Assembly (NCBI RefSeq): GCF_023520795.1
Contig: NZ_CP046605.1
Span: forward strand, 992,001-1,056,000
Direction of reading: 5' to 3'
Source: Corynebacterium accolens
GTDB taxonomy: Bacteria > Actinomycetota > Actinomycetes > Mycobacteriales > Mycobacteriaceae
DNA: 64,000 nucleotides
The first letter of the stretch is position 1; each line of letters starts with the position of its first letter. Under the pieces are notes generated by a model. That model made no database searches. It saw only the letters and a list, made by a program, of their open reading frames with translations, and was not told the DNA's origin. Below are positions 35,698 through 44,183 of the stretch, in pieces. Position numbers and translations under genes: made by a program.

Positions 35698-35737
35698 CGG
35701 GGCTCGCGACACCTGCCACGCGCTGGCCCTAGCCCCG
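35698..35737 (+). terminator. Possible terminator or hairpin after the toxin-like gene
   Basis: CGGGGCT (35698-35704) and AGCCCCG (35731-35737) can pair around 26 bases. There is no T-run, so termination is uncertain. Confidence 0.3.
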
Positions 35738-35780
35738 TCCCACAATTTCCGCTCGGCGTTTGCGTCCGTGATTCGCAGGC

Positions 35781-35939
35781 TTATTTTTTCCATACTTTCT
35801 TGTAGGTGGCACAGCCAAGTACAACCACCGCCATACCGGTGAGAATGGTGCTGGAGGTAGTGAACCCGTTGATGACGTTGATGGTCAGGGATATGGCCAG
35901 TAGGGCCAGGGCGATGAAGTAGAGAGTTCGTGCGCTCAC
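35781..35939 (-). CDS. Short two-helix membrane peptide, 52 aa
   Basis: A small open frame starting with GTG at 35939 and ending TAA at 35781. It codes for two hydrophobic helices (TLYFIALALLAISLTINVI and STILTGMAVVVLGCATY) joined by a short loop, with a basic tail KKVWKK. AAAGGAC sits about 7 bases before the GTG, which supports translation. Function unknown. It lies between the PanAT-like pair and the tRNA and is the only gene seen in the 390-base stretch 35696-36085. Confidence 0.65.
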   Translation of the reverse strand: MSARTLYFIALALLAISLTINVINGFTTSSTILTGMAVVVLGCATYKKVWKK

Positions 35940-35978
35940 GATTTTGTCCTTTCGTTTAGTATTGGAGGGGTAGCTTCG

Positions 35979-36010
35979 GGGTTCAGGATGATTGGTCCTT
36001 CCTGAACCCT
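35979..36010. repeat. Stem-loop upstream of the short membrane peptide
   Basis: GGGTTCAGGA (35979-35988) and TCCTGAACCC (36001-36010) are perfect inverted arms around 12 bases. It lies 40 bases upstream of the membrane-peptide start on the minus strand and could be a leader hairpin or an operator. Confidence 0.5.
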
Positions 36011-36048
36011 CGGTGGCTACTTAATCCGAAAACGGGGCGCATAGTGAA

Positions 36049-36076
36049 GCCCCTCGCTGGCAAAAGCGAGGGGCTA
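36049..36076 (-). terminator. Hairpin downstream of tRNA-Arg, probable terminator
   Basis: AGCCCCTCGCT and AGCGAGGGGCT pair perfectly around a 6-base loop, 10 bases after the tRNA 3' end. The T-run after it on the minus strand is poor. Confidence 0.55.
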
Positions 36077-36085
36077 AAAATTTTG

Positions 36086-36159
36086 TGTCCCCGACAGGGA
36101 TCGAACCTGCGACCTTCGGTACCGGAAACCGATGCTCTAATCCGCTGAGCTACGGAGAC
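36086..36159 (-). tRNA. tRNA-Arg (anticodon CCG)
   Basis: The minus-strand cloverleaf is complete at 74 bases: acceptor GTCTCCG pairs with CGGGGAC with discriminator A, D arm GCTC-AGCGGATTA-GAGC, anticodon stem TCGGT/ACCGA with loop TTCCGGT giving CCG at 34-36, and T arm CAGG-TTCGATC-CCTG. No CCA is encoded. It reads CGG arginine codons. Confidence 0.96.
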
Positions 36160-36212
36160 ATCGCTGGGAAAATTCCCAACGATGTGATTCTAGCGCATTG
36201 GCTGCCGCGGAA

Positions 36213-37769
36213 CTAAATCAGGCCCGGTGCGTCAGAGGTGGTTACCTCACCGGTGCGTAGATAGTGCACGCCAATTTCATCGACGGCCTTATTGCCCAGC
36301 GCAAAGTGCCCGTGGCCGGGACCGTGGACGGTGACGACGCGCGATTGCATGGGCTGGGAGAGTGCCTCGTGATACTGGTACGGGGTCTGCGGATCGCCCG
36401 TGCCTTGGATCTGCAGGGGCTTGGTGGCAAGGTGCGAGCCATCGAGTGAGACACCGCCGGTCACGGGTCCGCGGCCGCCGCACCCGGCGCCAGATCCATA
36501 CATGGAATTAACTAGGGAGAAGATATCGCCGGTGACGAAGTTGGACCACAAGTAGGTGGGGAAGAGCCACGGGTTACCGGCGACGGTGTTCTCGTTGCAG
36601 ACGATGAGGTTTTGCATATTCATCATCTGGATTGTTTGCTGTTGCACCGCGCGAGCAAGCTCCGGATCATCGACGACCTCGAGAGGCTTACTGCCGTTTA
36701 AGTACTTGGCAAACTCATCCCAGTGCGCGGGCATGGGAACGACCTCGCGGGTCTTGCCCAAGGTTACAGAGGCCCTCTGATCTGCTTGCGGGTTAAGCGC
36801 CTTGTGGGCGAGGAATTCCGCCTGCACGCGCAGCTCACCCGTGGCGGTCATGATGTCCGCGCCCGGTTGGCCGGCGAACTCGAGCCCTGGTGGAAGGTCA
36901 CCGATTTTCGCATCCGGTGGCAATACGGTGGGGCGGGCGCCGGCTTCCATGGCGACTTTCTGCGACCACTTTTCATAGACCTGGAGTGGGGTAGTACCCA
37001 AGTGGTAGGTGGCGTCATTGTCCGCGATGAATTGGAAAAGATCCTGCAGCGCATTTTCATATCCCTGTTGCTGCGAGGCGAAGATGCCGTTCCATGCCAG
37101 CTGCGGGCTCATGCCGGAATCAAGCAGCACCTTGCCGGTGTGCTGCGGATACTTGGTGGCATAAGCCGAGCCAAGGTAAGTGCCGTAGGAAACGCCGGCG
37201 ATGTCAATGACGTCCTCACCCAGCGCTTGGCGCACCATTTCCCAGTCTTGGGCGGTGTTGGCGGTGGTCAAAGAGTTGGTATATCCAGGGGTATTCTGCT
37301 CGCAGGCATCGCGGGTGGCCTTGCCGATCTGCGTAGTGGCCTCGATGGGATTGAAGTTCGGGGTGGTAGCGCAATCCACCGGGGTGGAACCAGGCAGGCC
37401 GCGCGGCTGGACGCCGATCAGATCCCACTCGTTGCGGATCTCCTCGGGCCACTCGACGGCATCGTTTCCAGCCCAAGAATAAGCGTCACCGCCGGGGCCG
37501 CCTGGGTTGGTAAAGAGCGCGCCGCGGCGCGCATCTGGCTGTGCCGCGGGCACGCGAACGAAACCGACGCTAATGGTACCGGCCTCGGGGTTTTCGTAGT
37601 AGGTAGGTACCTCTACCCGGCCGCATTCGGCGCCATCTAGGTTCACCTGAGCGGGGCAATCCTCCCAGGTAATGTCCGGCTCCGCCGCCGCGGCGGTGGG
37701 GGCTGCCACGCCCAGTGCGAGGGCGCTGGCGCATACTACGGTAGAAATTTTTCTAGAAAAAGAAAGCAT
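36213..37769 (-). CDS. Secreted alpha/beta hydrolase, tripeptidyl aminopeptidase (TAP) type
   Basis: A 518-residue exported serine hydrolase. The signal peptide (MLSFSRKISTVVCASALALG, cleavage after about residue 28, TAAAA-EP) is clear. LFTNPGGPGGDAYSW is the oxyanion region and GVSYGTYLG the nucleophile elbow. The acid is likely in GTGDPQTP and the His in GPGHGHFAL within the TAP-like C-terminal domain. Relatives remove short peptides from N-termini outside the cell, so peptide nutrition is a likely role. GGAG lies 10 bases before the ATG, and TATAGA at 37788-37793 is a good -10. The start codon lies inside one arm of a long inverted repeat. Confidence 0.88.
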   Translation of the reverse strand: MLSFSRKISTVVCASALALGVAAPTAAAAEPDITWEDCPAQVNLDGAECGRVEVPTYYENPEAGTISVGFVRVPAAQPDARRGALFTNPGGPGGDAYSWAGNDAVEWPEEIRNEWDLIGVQPRGLPGSTPVDCATTPNFNPIEATTQIGKATRDACEQNTPGYTNSLTTANTAQDWEMVRQALGEDVIDIAGVSYGTYLGSAYATKYPQHTGKVLLDSGMSPQLAWNGIFASQQQGYENALQDLFQFIADNDATYHLGTTPLQVYEKWSQKVAMEAGARPTVLPPDAKIGDLPPGLEFAGQPGADIMTATGELRVQAEFLAHKALNPQADQRASVTLGKTREVVPMPAHWDEFAKYLNGSKPLEVVDDPELARAVQQQTIQMMNMQNLIVCNENTVAGNPWLFPTYLWSNFVTGDIFSLVNSMYGSGAGCGGRGPVTGGVSLDGSHLATKPLQIQGTGDPQTPYQYHEALSQPMQSRVVTVHGPGHGHFALGNKAVDEIGVHYLRTGEVTTSDAPGLI

Positions 37770-37819
37770 AAGCTAAAGCTCCGACTTCTATAGCGTTCGT
37801 CAGAGTCAGCTTATGCTTT
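37763..37819. repeat. Twelve-base inverted repeat spanning the start codon of the secreted hydrolase
   Basis: AAAGCATAAGCT (37763-37774) and AGCTTATGCTTT (37808-37819) are exact inverted arms around 33 bases. On the plus strand six T follow. On the minus strand the distal arm contains the ATG of the hydrolase. It may terminate transcription arriving from the lut operon or mask the start codon in read-through RNA. Confidence 0.6.
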
Positions 37820-37851
37820 TTTCAGGTTCGTGGCAGGAATTTCCACGCGGC

Positions 37852-37872
37852 GGGTGCCCTAACTCGGCACCC
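37852..37872 (-). terminator. Hairpin downstream of lutC, possible terminator
   Basis: GGGTGCC and GGCACCC pair around 7 bases, 9 bases past the lutC stop. A second inverted repeat (CGTGG/CCACG, about 37829-37848) follows. No T-run is present. Confidence 0.45.
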
Positions 37873-37880
37873 TAACCACG

Positions 37881-38501
37881 CTACTTCACAATAATCACAA
37901 TGAGATCGCGCGGGCCGTGCACGCCTTCGACGCGCGAGAGCTCGATATCGGAGGTCGCGGAAGGGCCAGAAATCCACGTTGCGGGCTTGTCAGGGTCCAT
38001 CCGGGAGATGACCTTGGGGATACCGTAGACAACCTCGTCGCGGCGGACGATACAGATGTGGCGGTCCGGTACCAGTGTCAGGGCACGGCGACCGCACCGG
38101 GAGTCGGACTGCAATACGATGGTGCCGGTCTGTGCGGATGACACGAGGGACTCGGTGACTACGGCATCGGCATCGTCAAGCTCGCGCGGATCCGCATCCT
38201 CGTCGTCCGGGCGGGCAGGAAGGCCATCAAAAAGATCGGCATTCATACCTGGGGCGAAGCGGATGTCGGTGCAGTTGCGGTCGTTGACGATGGTATCCAG
38301 CGTCTTTTTCAGATCGCTTTCTTCCGTGACGTGGACCTCTGCCTTGTAATCTTCAAGGCGATCGACCAGCATCTCGCGCAGTTCGTCATCGTTAAGCGTG
38401 CCTTCGCGCTGGTATTCGCGCGGCACATCGACGTGATCTGCAAGCCCAGCCTGCTTCTGCGCCGAACGAATGCGGTTTAGGATGTCTTGCTTTGCGCTCA
38501 C
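37881..38501 (-). CDS. lutC: Lactate utilization protein C (LUD domain)
   Basis: Third subunit of the LutABC complex that oxidises L-lactate to pyruvate and passes electrons to the respiratory chain. The 206-residue LUD domain is seen in the VTESLVSSAQTGTIVLQS segment and the C-terminal GPSATSDIELSRVEGVHGP. The start is a GTG at 38501 whose first four bases (GTGA) overlap the lutB stop, so translation is coupled. Hairpins downstream may end the operon. Confidence 0.92.
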   Translation of the reverse strand: MSAKQDILNRIRSAQKQAGLADHVDVPREYQREGTLNDDELREMLVDRLEDYKAEVHVTEESDLKKTLDTIVNDRNCTDIRFAPGMNADLFDGLPARPDDEDADPRELDDADAVVTESLVSSAQTGTIVLQSDSRCGRRALTLVPDRHICIVRRDEVVYGIPKVISRMDPDKPATWISGPSATSDIELSRVEGVHGPRDLIVIIVK

Positions 38502-40003
38502 TTGGTGGCCTCCTTACGGGCATTGGACAGCAGCTCTTTGCCTTCTTCGGAGTCGAACCATTGGCGGAAGGATTTCTTCGGTGGAATCGCGGTATCGCGG
38601 CCATCGGACCAACCGGACAGAAACAGCGGGAGCGATTCGATGGTCCCGTTGAACCCGCCCATCACGCGGCCGAGCGCCACGAGGTGGGTGACCTTATCCC
38701 ACATCTTCGGGTTATCCCAGAGCAGCTGCACCGTCTTGAAGAGCTTCGGCTCGATCGGGGAGGCAGCGTGGGTGACCTTTTGATGGCGGTTTTCCACGAT
38801 GACATCAGAAAGCGGAATCTTCACCGGGCACACGTCATCGCAGCGCCCGCACAGCGAGCAGGCATACGGCAGGCTTGCCGATGGATCGTTGTGGTCTTTC
38901 ATGCCGGTAAGCTGCGGCGTCAGCGAGATACCGATGGGGCCCGGGTACACGGAGCCGTAGGCGTGTCCGCCGGCGCGCTCGTACACGGGGCAGACGTTCA
39001 GGCAGGCCGAGCAACGGATGCACTTCAGCGCCTGGTGGCCAATGGGCGAGGACAGCGCAGCGGTGCGTCCATTGTCCAGCAGAACGATGTGGAAGTTCTG
39101 CGGGCCATCTCCCTCTGTCACGCCGGACCACATGGAGGTATAGGGGTTCATGCGCTCCGCGGTGGAGGAACGAGGCAGCAGCTGCAGGAAGACTTCCAGG
39201 TCCTGGAAGGTAGGCACGAGCTTTTCGATGCCCATGACGGTAATCAGCGTTTCCGGCAACGTCACGCACATGCGGCCGTTGCCCTCAGATTCCACGACGT
39301 TTACGGTGCCGGTCTCGGCCACGCCGAAGTTGGCGCCGGAAATGGCGACCTTGGCCTTCATGAATTGCTGGCGCAGGAACTTACGGGACGCCTCGGCCAA
39401 CTCCGCGGGCTCAGCCTTTAGCGAGTCATCCGTATTGGGCATCTTATTGACAAAGATATCGCGAATCTCCGCGCGGTTGCGGTGGATTGCAGGCACCAAA
39501 ATGTGCGAAGGCTTATCGTCACCAAGCTGGACGATGAGCTCTGCCAAGTCGGTTTCCTGGGCGTGGATGCCGGCCTCTTCGAGGTGCTCGTTCAAGCCGA
39601 TTTCCTGGGTAGCCATGGATTTCACCTTGACCACGTCGGTCTCGCCCGTTTCGCGGATGAGACCTTCAATGATCTCGTTGGCTTCCTTGGCATCGCGTGC
39701 CCAGTGGACGATGCCGCCGCGGTCAGACACGGCCTTTTCAAACTGCTCGAGCAGCTCCGGCATGCGGGCAGCGACGTCCTCTTTGAGGGCAGAACCGGCG
39801 TTGCGGAGCTGCTGCCAGTCATCTACTTCTTGCACGGTGTTGGCGCGCTTTTGGCGGATGGTCGTGGTCGCGTGCTGCAGGTTGTGGCGCTGGGTGGCGT
39901 TATTTAGCCCGACGTGCGCGAGCGGGACGAAGGCCTTGCTACCGCGCAGGTTGCCGTAGCCTTCAGGGGCGCGTGGTGGGGTGGTATCGAGGAAAGAGGT
40001 CAT
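38498..40003 (-). CDS. lutB: Lactate utilization iron-sulfur protein B
   Basis: A 501-residue subunit with an N-terminal LUD domain (ATQEIGLNEHLEEAGI...VSGANFGVAETGT region) and a C-terminal ferredoxin part with two cysteine sets, CIRCSACLNVCPVY (near residue 320) and CSLCGRCDDVCPV (near 373), each fit for a 4Fe-4S cluster. A cysteine-poor C-terminal tail follows. The ATG at 40003 shares a base with the lutA stop (TAATG), and the stop overlaps lutC. Together these overlaps show one three-gene transcript in the order lutA-lutB-lutC. Confidence 0.94.
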   Translation of the reverse strand: MTSFLDTTPPRAPEGYGNLRGSKAFVPLAHVGLNNATQRHNLQHATTTIRQKRANTVQEVDDWQQLRNAGSALKEDVAARMPELLEQFEKAVSDRGGIVHWARDAKEANEIIEGLIRETGETDVVKVKSMATQEIGLNEHLEEAGIHAQETDLAELIVQLGDDKPSHILVPAIHRNRAEIRDIFVNKMPNTDDSLKAEPAELAEASRKFLRQQFMKAKVAISGANFGVAETGTVNVVESEGNGRMCVTLPETLITVMGIEKLVPTFQDLEVFLQLLPRSSTAERMNPYTSMWSGVTEGDGPQNFHIVLLDNGRTAALSSPIGHQALKCIRCSACLNVCPVYERAGGHAYGSVYPGPIGISLTPQLTGMKDHNDPSASLPYACSLCGRCDDVCPVKIPLSDVIVENRHQKVTHAASPIEPKLFKTVQLLWDNPKMWDKVTHLVALGRVMGGFNGTIESLPLFLSGWSDGRDTAIPPKKSFRQWFDSEEGKELLSNARKEATK

Positions 40004-40788
40004 TAGAGCATCGTCTCCTTGGAGTAAGCGGCGGAGTCAGGCTGCCACGGGTGTTCCTTCGTGGAGGCCAAAATCTCTGCCATGTGCAGGGCGCGAATGC
40101 CGGAGCGCTGGCGGTGCAGGGCGCCGCCGATATTCATCAGGCAGGAGGAGTCACCGGCGGTCACGTACTCGGCCTTGGTGTCTTTAATGTGGCGAGTCTT
40201 ATCGGAGACCATGGCCTGGGAGACCTCCGGATTCTTCAGGGCAAAGGTGCCGCCGAAGCCGCAGCATTCCTCGCTATTGGCCAGCGGTGCCAAGTCGATG
40301 CCCTCGACTTCTTGCAAAAGCTTGTAGGGGCGGTCTTCTAGCTTAAGGAAGCGCAGGCCGTGGCAAGCGGAGTGGTAGGTCACGCGGTGCGGGAAGAAAG
40401 CGCCGACGTTGGTCACGCCCTCAATATCGACCAAAAATTCCGTGAGGTCGTAGGTCTTTCCCGCGGTCTTCTGCGCGCCATCCACATCGGCCGAAGTACC
40501 GTAGCGGTCGGCGATGCTCTCGTGGCGGTCGCGAACTGCTGCCACGCAGGAACCGGAGGCGGCCACGACGTAGTCAATGGAAGGGTCCGCGAAGGCATCC
40601 GCATAAGAGCGGATCATCCCCAGAGTTTCCTTCTGGTAGCCGGTGTTGATGTGCATCTGACCGCAGCAGGTTTGCTCTTCCGGAAGGACCACTTCGTGAC
40701 CTAGCCGGGAAAGGACCAATGCCGTCGCCTTTTGGACGTCCGGGAAAAGGGTGTCACCAATGCAAGTAGAAAAAAGCGCAATGCGCAT
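40003..40788 (-). CDS. lutA: Lactate utilization protein A, CCG-domain subunit
   Basis: A 261-residue protein with two CCG (DUF224) repeats: FSTCIGDTLFPDV...EEQTCCGQMHI in the first half and YHSACHGLRFL...EECCGFGGTFA in the second. These cysteines bind Fe-S clusters or heterodisulfide-like centres in LutA and GlpC/HdrB relatives. AAGGAGC precedes the ATG by 7 bases. It is the first gene of the operon, behind a gap with a large palindrome that is the likely operator. Confidence 0.94.
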   Translation of the reverse strand: MRIALFSTCIGDTLFPDVQKATALVLSRLGHEVVLPEEQTCCGQMHINTGYQKETLGMIRSYADAFADPSIDYVVAASGSCVAAVRDRHESIADRYGTSADVDGAQKTAGKTYDLTEFLVDIEGVTNVGAFFPHRVTYHSACHGLRFLKLEDRPYKLLQEVEGIDLAPLANSEECCGFGGTFALKNPEVSQAMVSDKTRHIKDTKAEYVTAGDSSCLMNIGGALHRQRSGIRALHMAEILASTKEHPWQPDSAAYSKETML

Positions 40789-40830
40789 ACGGTGCTCCTT
40801 ATTAGTTTTTCAGTCATGGAGGTGTAATTA

Positions 40831-40862
40831 ACCCTACACATTCACCAGGTGAATCGTAGGGT
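40831..40862. promoter_or_regulatory. Large palindromic operator ahead of lutABC
   Basis: The core ATTCACC-A-GGTGAAT (40840-40854) is a perfect 7-1-7 palindrome. Outer arms ACCCTAC (40831-40837) and GTAGGGT (40856-40862) extend it with a one-base bulge. It lies 43-74 bases upstream of lutA on the minus strand. No lut regulator gene is adjacent, so the binding protein is unknown. Confidence 0.65.
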
Positions 40863-40882
40863 GTATCACCTTGCTATCAGCA

Positions 40883-40910
40883 TATATTGTGTAATATATA
40901 TCGCAATATA
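40883..40910. promoter_or_regulatory. AT-rich inverted repeat between lutA and argS
   Basis: TATATTG (40883-40889) and CAATATA (40904-40910) flank 14 AT-rich bases. It could be a second operator or part of the lutA promoter. Confidence 0.35.
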
Positions 40911-40999
40911 GGTTTGCCTAAGAGGTCTATCAAATGGCCAATTTCCACCCTCGGAAATGTTAGCCAGTGCTTCTTTTCGCACGTGTCGGGGCAGTGAAC

Positions 41000-41005
41000 T
41001 AGACT
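41000..41005 (+). promoter_or_regulatory. -10 hexamer TAGACT of argS (leaderless)
   Basis: TAGACT ends 8 bases before the ATG at 41014 and no ribosome binding site is present. This favours that start over the in-frame upstream codon at 40957. Confidence 0.5.
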
Positions 41006-41013
41006 CTTGCCAC

Positions 41014-42666
41014 ATGACTCCAGCTGATTTGGCCACCTTAGTTAAAGAATCCGCCACCGCGGTCATGGCAGAACATGACCTAGACGCGTCCGTATTGCCG
41101 GACTCTGTCACGGTTGAGCGCCCCCGCAACCCAGAACACGGTGACTACGCCACCAACCTCGCATTGCAGGTGGCCAAGAAAGCCGGCGCTAATCCGCGCG
41201 AATTTGGCGGCTGGTTAGCGGAAAAACTGGCTCAGCATGACGCTATCGCAGAGGCCGATATTGCTGGCCCTGGCTTTATTAATATCCGCTTGGCCGCCGC
41301 TGCCCAGGGCGAGATCGTCGCCCAGATTCTGCAGGCAGGCGCGGACTACGGTTCCAATGATTCCTTTGCGGGCAAGAAGATTAACCTGGAATTTGTATCC
41401 GCCAACCCCACCGGCCCGATTCACCTGGGTGGTACGCGGTGGGCCGCCGTCGGCGATTCGCTGGGCAGGGTGCTCACGGCTTCCGGCGCAGAGGTCACCC
41501 GCGAGTACTACTTCAACGATCACGGCGGCCAGATCGACCGTTTCTCGCGTTCCCTAGTAGCCGCCGCAAAGGGCGAGCCCACGCCGGAGGACGGCTACGG
41601 CGGAGATTATATCCACGACATCGCAAGCGCGGTGGTGGAAAAGAATCCAAGCGCGCTCGAGGGCGATGCTGCCCAAGTGCAGGAGGCCTTCCGCGCCGAT
41701 GGCGTGGAGATGATGTTTGCCCAGATTAAGCAGTCCCTGCACGAATTTGGCGTGGACTTTGATGTCTACTTCCACGAAAACTCGCTCTTTGAATCCGGGG
41801 CGGTGGACAAGGCGCTTGAGACCTTGAAGTCTGAAGGCCACCTTTATGAGGCGGACAACGCGTGGTGGCTAAAGTCCACCGATTATGGCGATTCTAAGGA
41901 TCGCGTCGTGGTGAAATCAGACGGCAATGCGGCCTATATCGCCGGCGATATCGCCTATGTGGCCGATAAATTCGACCGCGGTCACGATCTCAATATCTAC
42001 ATGTTGGGCGCTGACCACCACGGTTATGTACCGCGCTTGAAGGCGGCAGCAGCCGCCCTGGGCTATGACGCCGATGGCGTCGAGGTGCTCATTGGCCAGA
42101 TGGTCAACCTGCTGCGCGATGGCAAGCCGGTGCGCATGTCCAAGCGTGCGGGCACCGTGATCACCATTGAGGATTTGGTCGCCGCCATCGGTGTCGATGC
42201 ATCGCGGTATTCGCTGGTGCGCTCGTCCGTGGATCAGTCCATCGATATCGACTTGGGCCTGTGGGAGTCGCAGTCCTCGGATAATCCTGTCTACTACGTG
42301 CAATACGGCCATGCGCGGCTGTGCTCGATCGGGCGCAAGGCCGCCGAGCTAGGAGTGAGCTCCGAGGGTGCGGACCTCTCCCTGCTGGAGCATGAGCGCG
42401 AAGGCGACCTCATCCGCACCCTGGGTGAGTTCCCTGCCGTAGTGGCAGATGCCGCGGAACTGCGCGAGCCGCACCGAGTGGCGCGCTATGCCGAAGAGTT
42501 GGCTGGCGTATTCCACCGTTTCTACGACACCTGCCAGGTTCTGCCCAAGGCAGGGGAGGAAGAGCAGCCCATTCACAGCGCACGCCTCGCATTGGCGGAA
42601 GCCTCCCGCGTCGTCCTGTCCAATGCATTGACCATGGTTGGCGTGAGCTCACCGGAGAAGATGTAA
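41014..42666 (+). CDS. argS: Arginine--tRNA ligase
   Basis: Class I aminoacyl-tRNA synthetase that charges tRNA-Arg. The 550-residue length is typical. The HIGH motif appears as HLGG (His137, in [13 protein letters not shown]). The KMSKS counterpart is RMSKR (Met375-Ser376-Lys377). An N-terminal Add-1 domain and C-terminal DALR anticodon-binding helices are recognisable. The frame opens at 40957, but the ATG at 41014 (MTPADL) behind TAGACT is the natural start. lysA begins on the base after the stop. This argS-lysA pair is conserved in Corynebacterium. Confidence 0.96.
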   Translation: MTPADLATLVKESATAVMAEHDLDASVLPDSVTVERPRNPEHGDYATNLALQVAKKAGANPREFGGWLAEKLAQHDAIAEADIAGPGFINIRLAAAAQGEIVAQILQAGADYGSNDSFAGKKINLEFVSANPTGPIHLGGTRWAAVGDSLGRVLTASGAEVTREYYFNDHGGQIDRFSRSLVAAAKGEPTPEDGYGGDYIHDIASAVVEKNPSALEGDAAQVQEAFRADGVEMMFAQIKQSLHEFGVDFDVYFHENSLFESGAVDKALETLKSEGHLYEADNAWWLKSTDYGDSKDRVVVKSDGNAAYIAGDIAYVADKFDRGHDLNIYMLGADHHGYVPRLKAAAAALGYDADGVEVLIGQMVNLLRDGKPVRMSKRAGTVITIEDLVAAIGVDASRYSLVRSSVDQSIDIDLGLWESQSSDNPVYYVQYGHARLCSIGRKAAELGVSSEGADLSLLEHEREGDLIRTLGEFPAVVADAAELREPHRVARYAEELAGVFHRFYDTCQVLPKAGEEEQPIHSARLALAEASRVVLSNALTMVGVSSPEKM

Positions 42667-44004
42667 ATGACTGATTTCAATGAGCTTCCCGCCCACGTGT
42701 GGCCGCGGAATGCGAGCCGCCAGGAAGATGGCGTCGTCACCGTGGCGGAAGTGCCCTTGCCGGATTTGGCAGAGGAGTTCCAGACTCCGCTGTACGTCTT
42801 CGATGAGGACGACTTCCGCTCGCGCTGCCAAGACATGGCCCGCGCCTTCGGTGGACCCGATCACGTGCACTATGCCTCTAAGGCATTCATTTCCAAAAAG
42901 GTCGTGCAGTGGGTCAACGAAGAGGGCCTGTGTCTCGATGCCGCCGCGCTCAATGAGCTAAAGATCGCTCTCGCCGCTGGGTTCCCAGCCGCGCGCATTA
43001 CGGCGCACGGCAATAATAAGGATGAGGAATACCTGCGCCTGTGCGTGGATGCGGGCGTGGGCCACGTGGTCATCGATAATGAGCAGGAGCTCGAAGAGCT
43101 CAACCGCATCGCCGGCGAGGCTGGCGTGGTGCAGCCGGTAATGATTCGCGTTAAGCCGGGTGTGGATGCGCATACGCACGAGTTCGTTGCTACCTCGCAC
43201 GAGGACCAGAAATTCGGAATTTCCTTGGCCACGGGCGCGGCTTTTGCCGCCGCGAAGCGCTGCCTTGAGGTAGATAACCTTCACTTGAGTGGCTTGCACT
43301 GCCACGTGGGTTCTCAGGTCTTTAATGCCGAGGGCTTTAAGCTCGCCGCCGAGCGCGTGTTGGAGCTCTACCGTCAGATCCACACCGAGCTGGGCGTTGA
43401 CCTTGCCGAGCTGGATTTGGGCGGCGGCTTTGGCATTCCATATATGCCCTATGAGGAAGCGCTGGATATTGACCGCGTGGCAAAGGACATGCTGCGCGCC
43501 GTGGACCAGACCGCGGAAGATCTCGATATTAAAGCGCCGTTCCTCCTCGTGGAGCCGGGGCGCTCCTTGGTGGCCGGTTCTGCCGTGACCGTCTACCGCG
43601 TGGGTACGGTCAAAGACGTGGAAACCGGCAAGGCCGATTTGCCGGTGCGCCGATATATCTCCATCGATGGGGGAATGTCCGATAATATCCGCCCCGCCCT
43701 CTACAGTTCCGAATACGATGTGCGACTGGTGAACCGCTTTAGCGATGGCGAGATGGTGCCCTCGCGCATCGTGGGCTTCCACTGCGAATCCGGCGATATC
43801 CTGCTGGAGGAAGGCGAATTGCCCAATGATATCCAGCCGGGAGATTTGCTCGCTTTCGCGGCTACCGGCGGGTATCAGTACATGATGTCATCCCGGTATA
43901 ACGGCGCGGTGCGCCCGGCTGTGGTGGCAACGCGCGTGGGAAATACCAAGCCCATGTTGCGGCGCGAAACCATTGAGGATCTTTTGTCCTTGGAAGTGGA
44001 TTAA
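42667..44004 (+). CDS. lysA: Diaminopimelate decarboxylase
   Basis: PLP enzyme that decarboxylates meso-diaminopimelate to L-lysine, the last step of lysine synthesis. The 445-residue fold III decarboxylase has the PLP lysine at Lys72 (YASKAF), HVGSQ, the phosphate-binding GGGFGIPY, and the second-subunit cysteine motif CESGDILL near the C-terminus. Translation is coupled to argS with no gap. A terminator follows 12 bases after the stop. Confidence 0.96.
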   Translation: MTDFNELPAHVWPRNASRQEDGVVTVAEVPLPDLAEEFQTPLYVFDEDDFRSRCQDMARAFGGPDHVHYASKAFISKKVVQWVNEEGLCLDAAALNELKIALAAGFPAARITAHGNNKDEEYLRLCVDAGVGHVVIDNEQELEELNRIAGEAGVVQPVMIRVKPGVDAHTHEFVATSHEDQKFGISLATGAAFAAAKRCLEVDNLHLSGLHCHVGSQVFNAEGFKLAAERVLELYRQIHTELGVDLAELDLGGGFGIPYMPYEEALDIDRVAKDMLRAVDQTAEDLDIKAPFLLVEPGRSLVAGSAVTVYRVGTVKDVETGKADLPVRRYISIDGGMSDNIRPALYSSEYDVRLVNRFSDGEMVPSRIVGFHCESGDILLEEGELPNDIQPGDLLAFAATGGYQYMMSSRYNGAVRPAVVATRVGNTKPMLRRETIEDLLSLEVD

Positions 44005-44015
44005 GCCCAGTTCTA

Positions 44016-44063
44016 CCCCCGTAACGCAGGGGCCGCATTCGGCCCGTGCGGCGGGGGTTTTCT
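44016..44063 (+). terminator. Terminator of argS-lysA
   Basis: CCCCCG (44016-44021) can pair with CGGGGG near 44052-44057, with internal GC-rich pairing (GGCCG with CGGCC). It is followed by TTTT and CTG. Confidence 0.7.
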
Positions 44064-44183
44064 GTAGCTGAACGAATATTATCCCCCGCATGTCGCAATA
44101 TAGACAGCTCGTTCTGTATAGTGACCTGTAGCCGCATACAGCGGGAGACATTTTCCACCACTTAATCGACATGGAGACGGACT

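Noticed and set aside
34618-36160. Integration of the PanAT region into tRNA-Arg by a site-specific recombinase
   Set aside because: No integrase gene and no second copy of the tRNA 3' end were found within the island.
40866-41129. Minus-strand frame of 87 codons across the argS start
   Set aside because: Overlaps the argS 5' end and the regulatory gap, has no ribosome binding site and no protein-like core.
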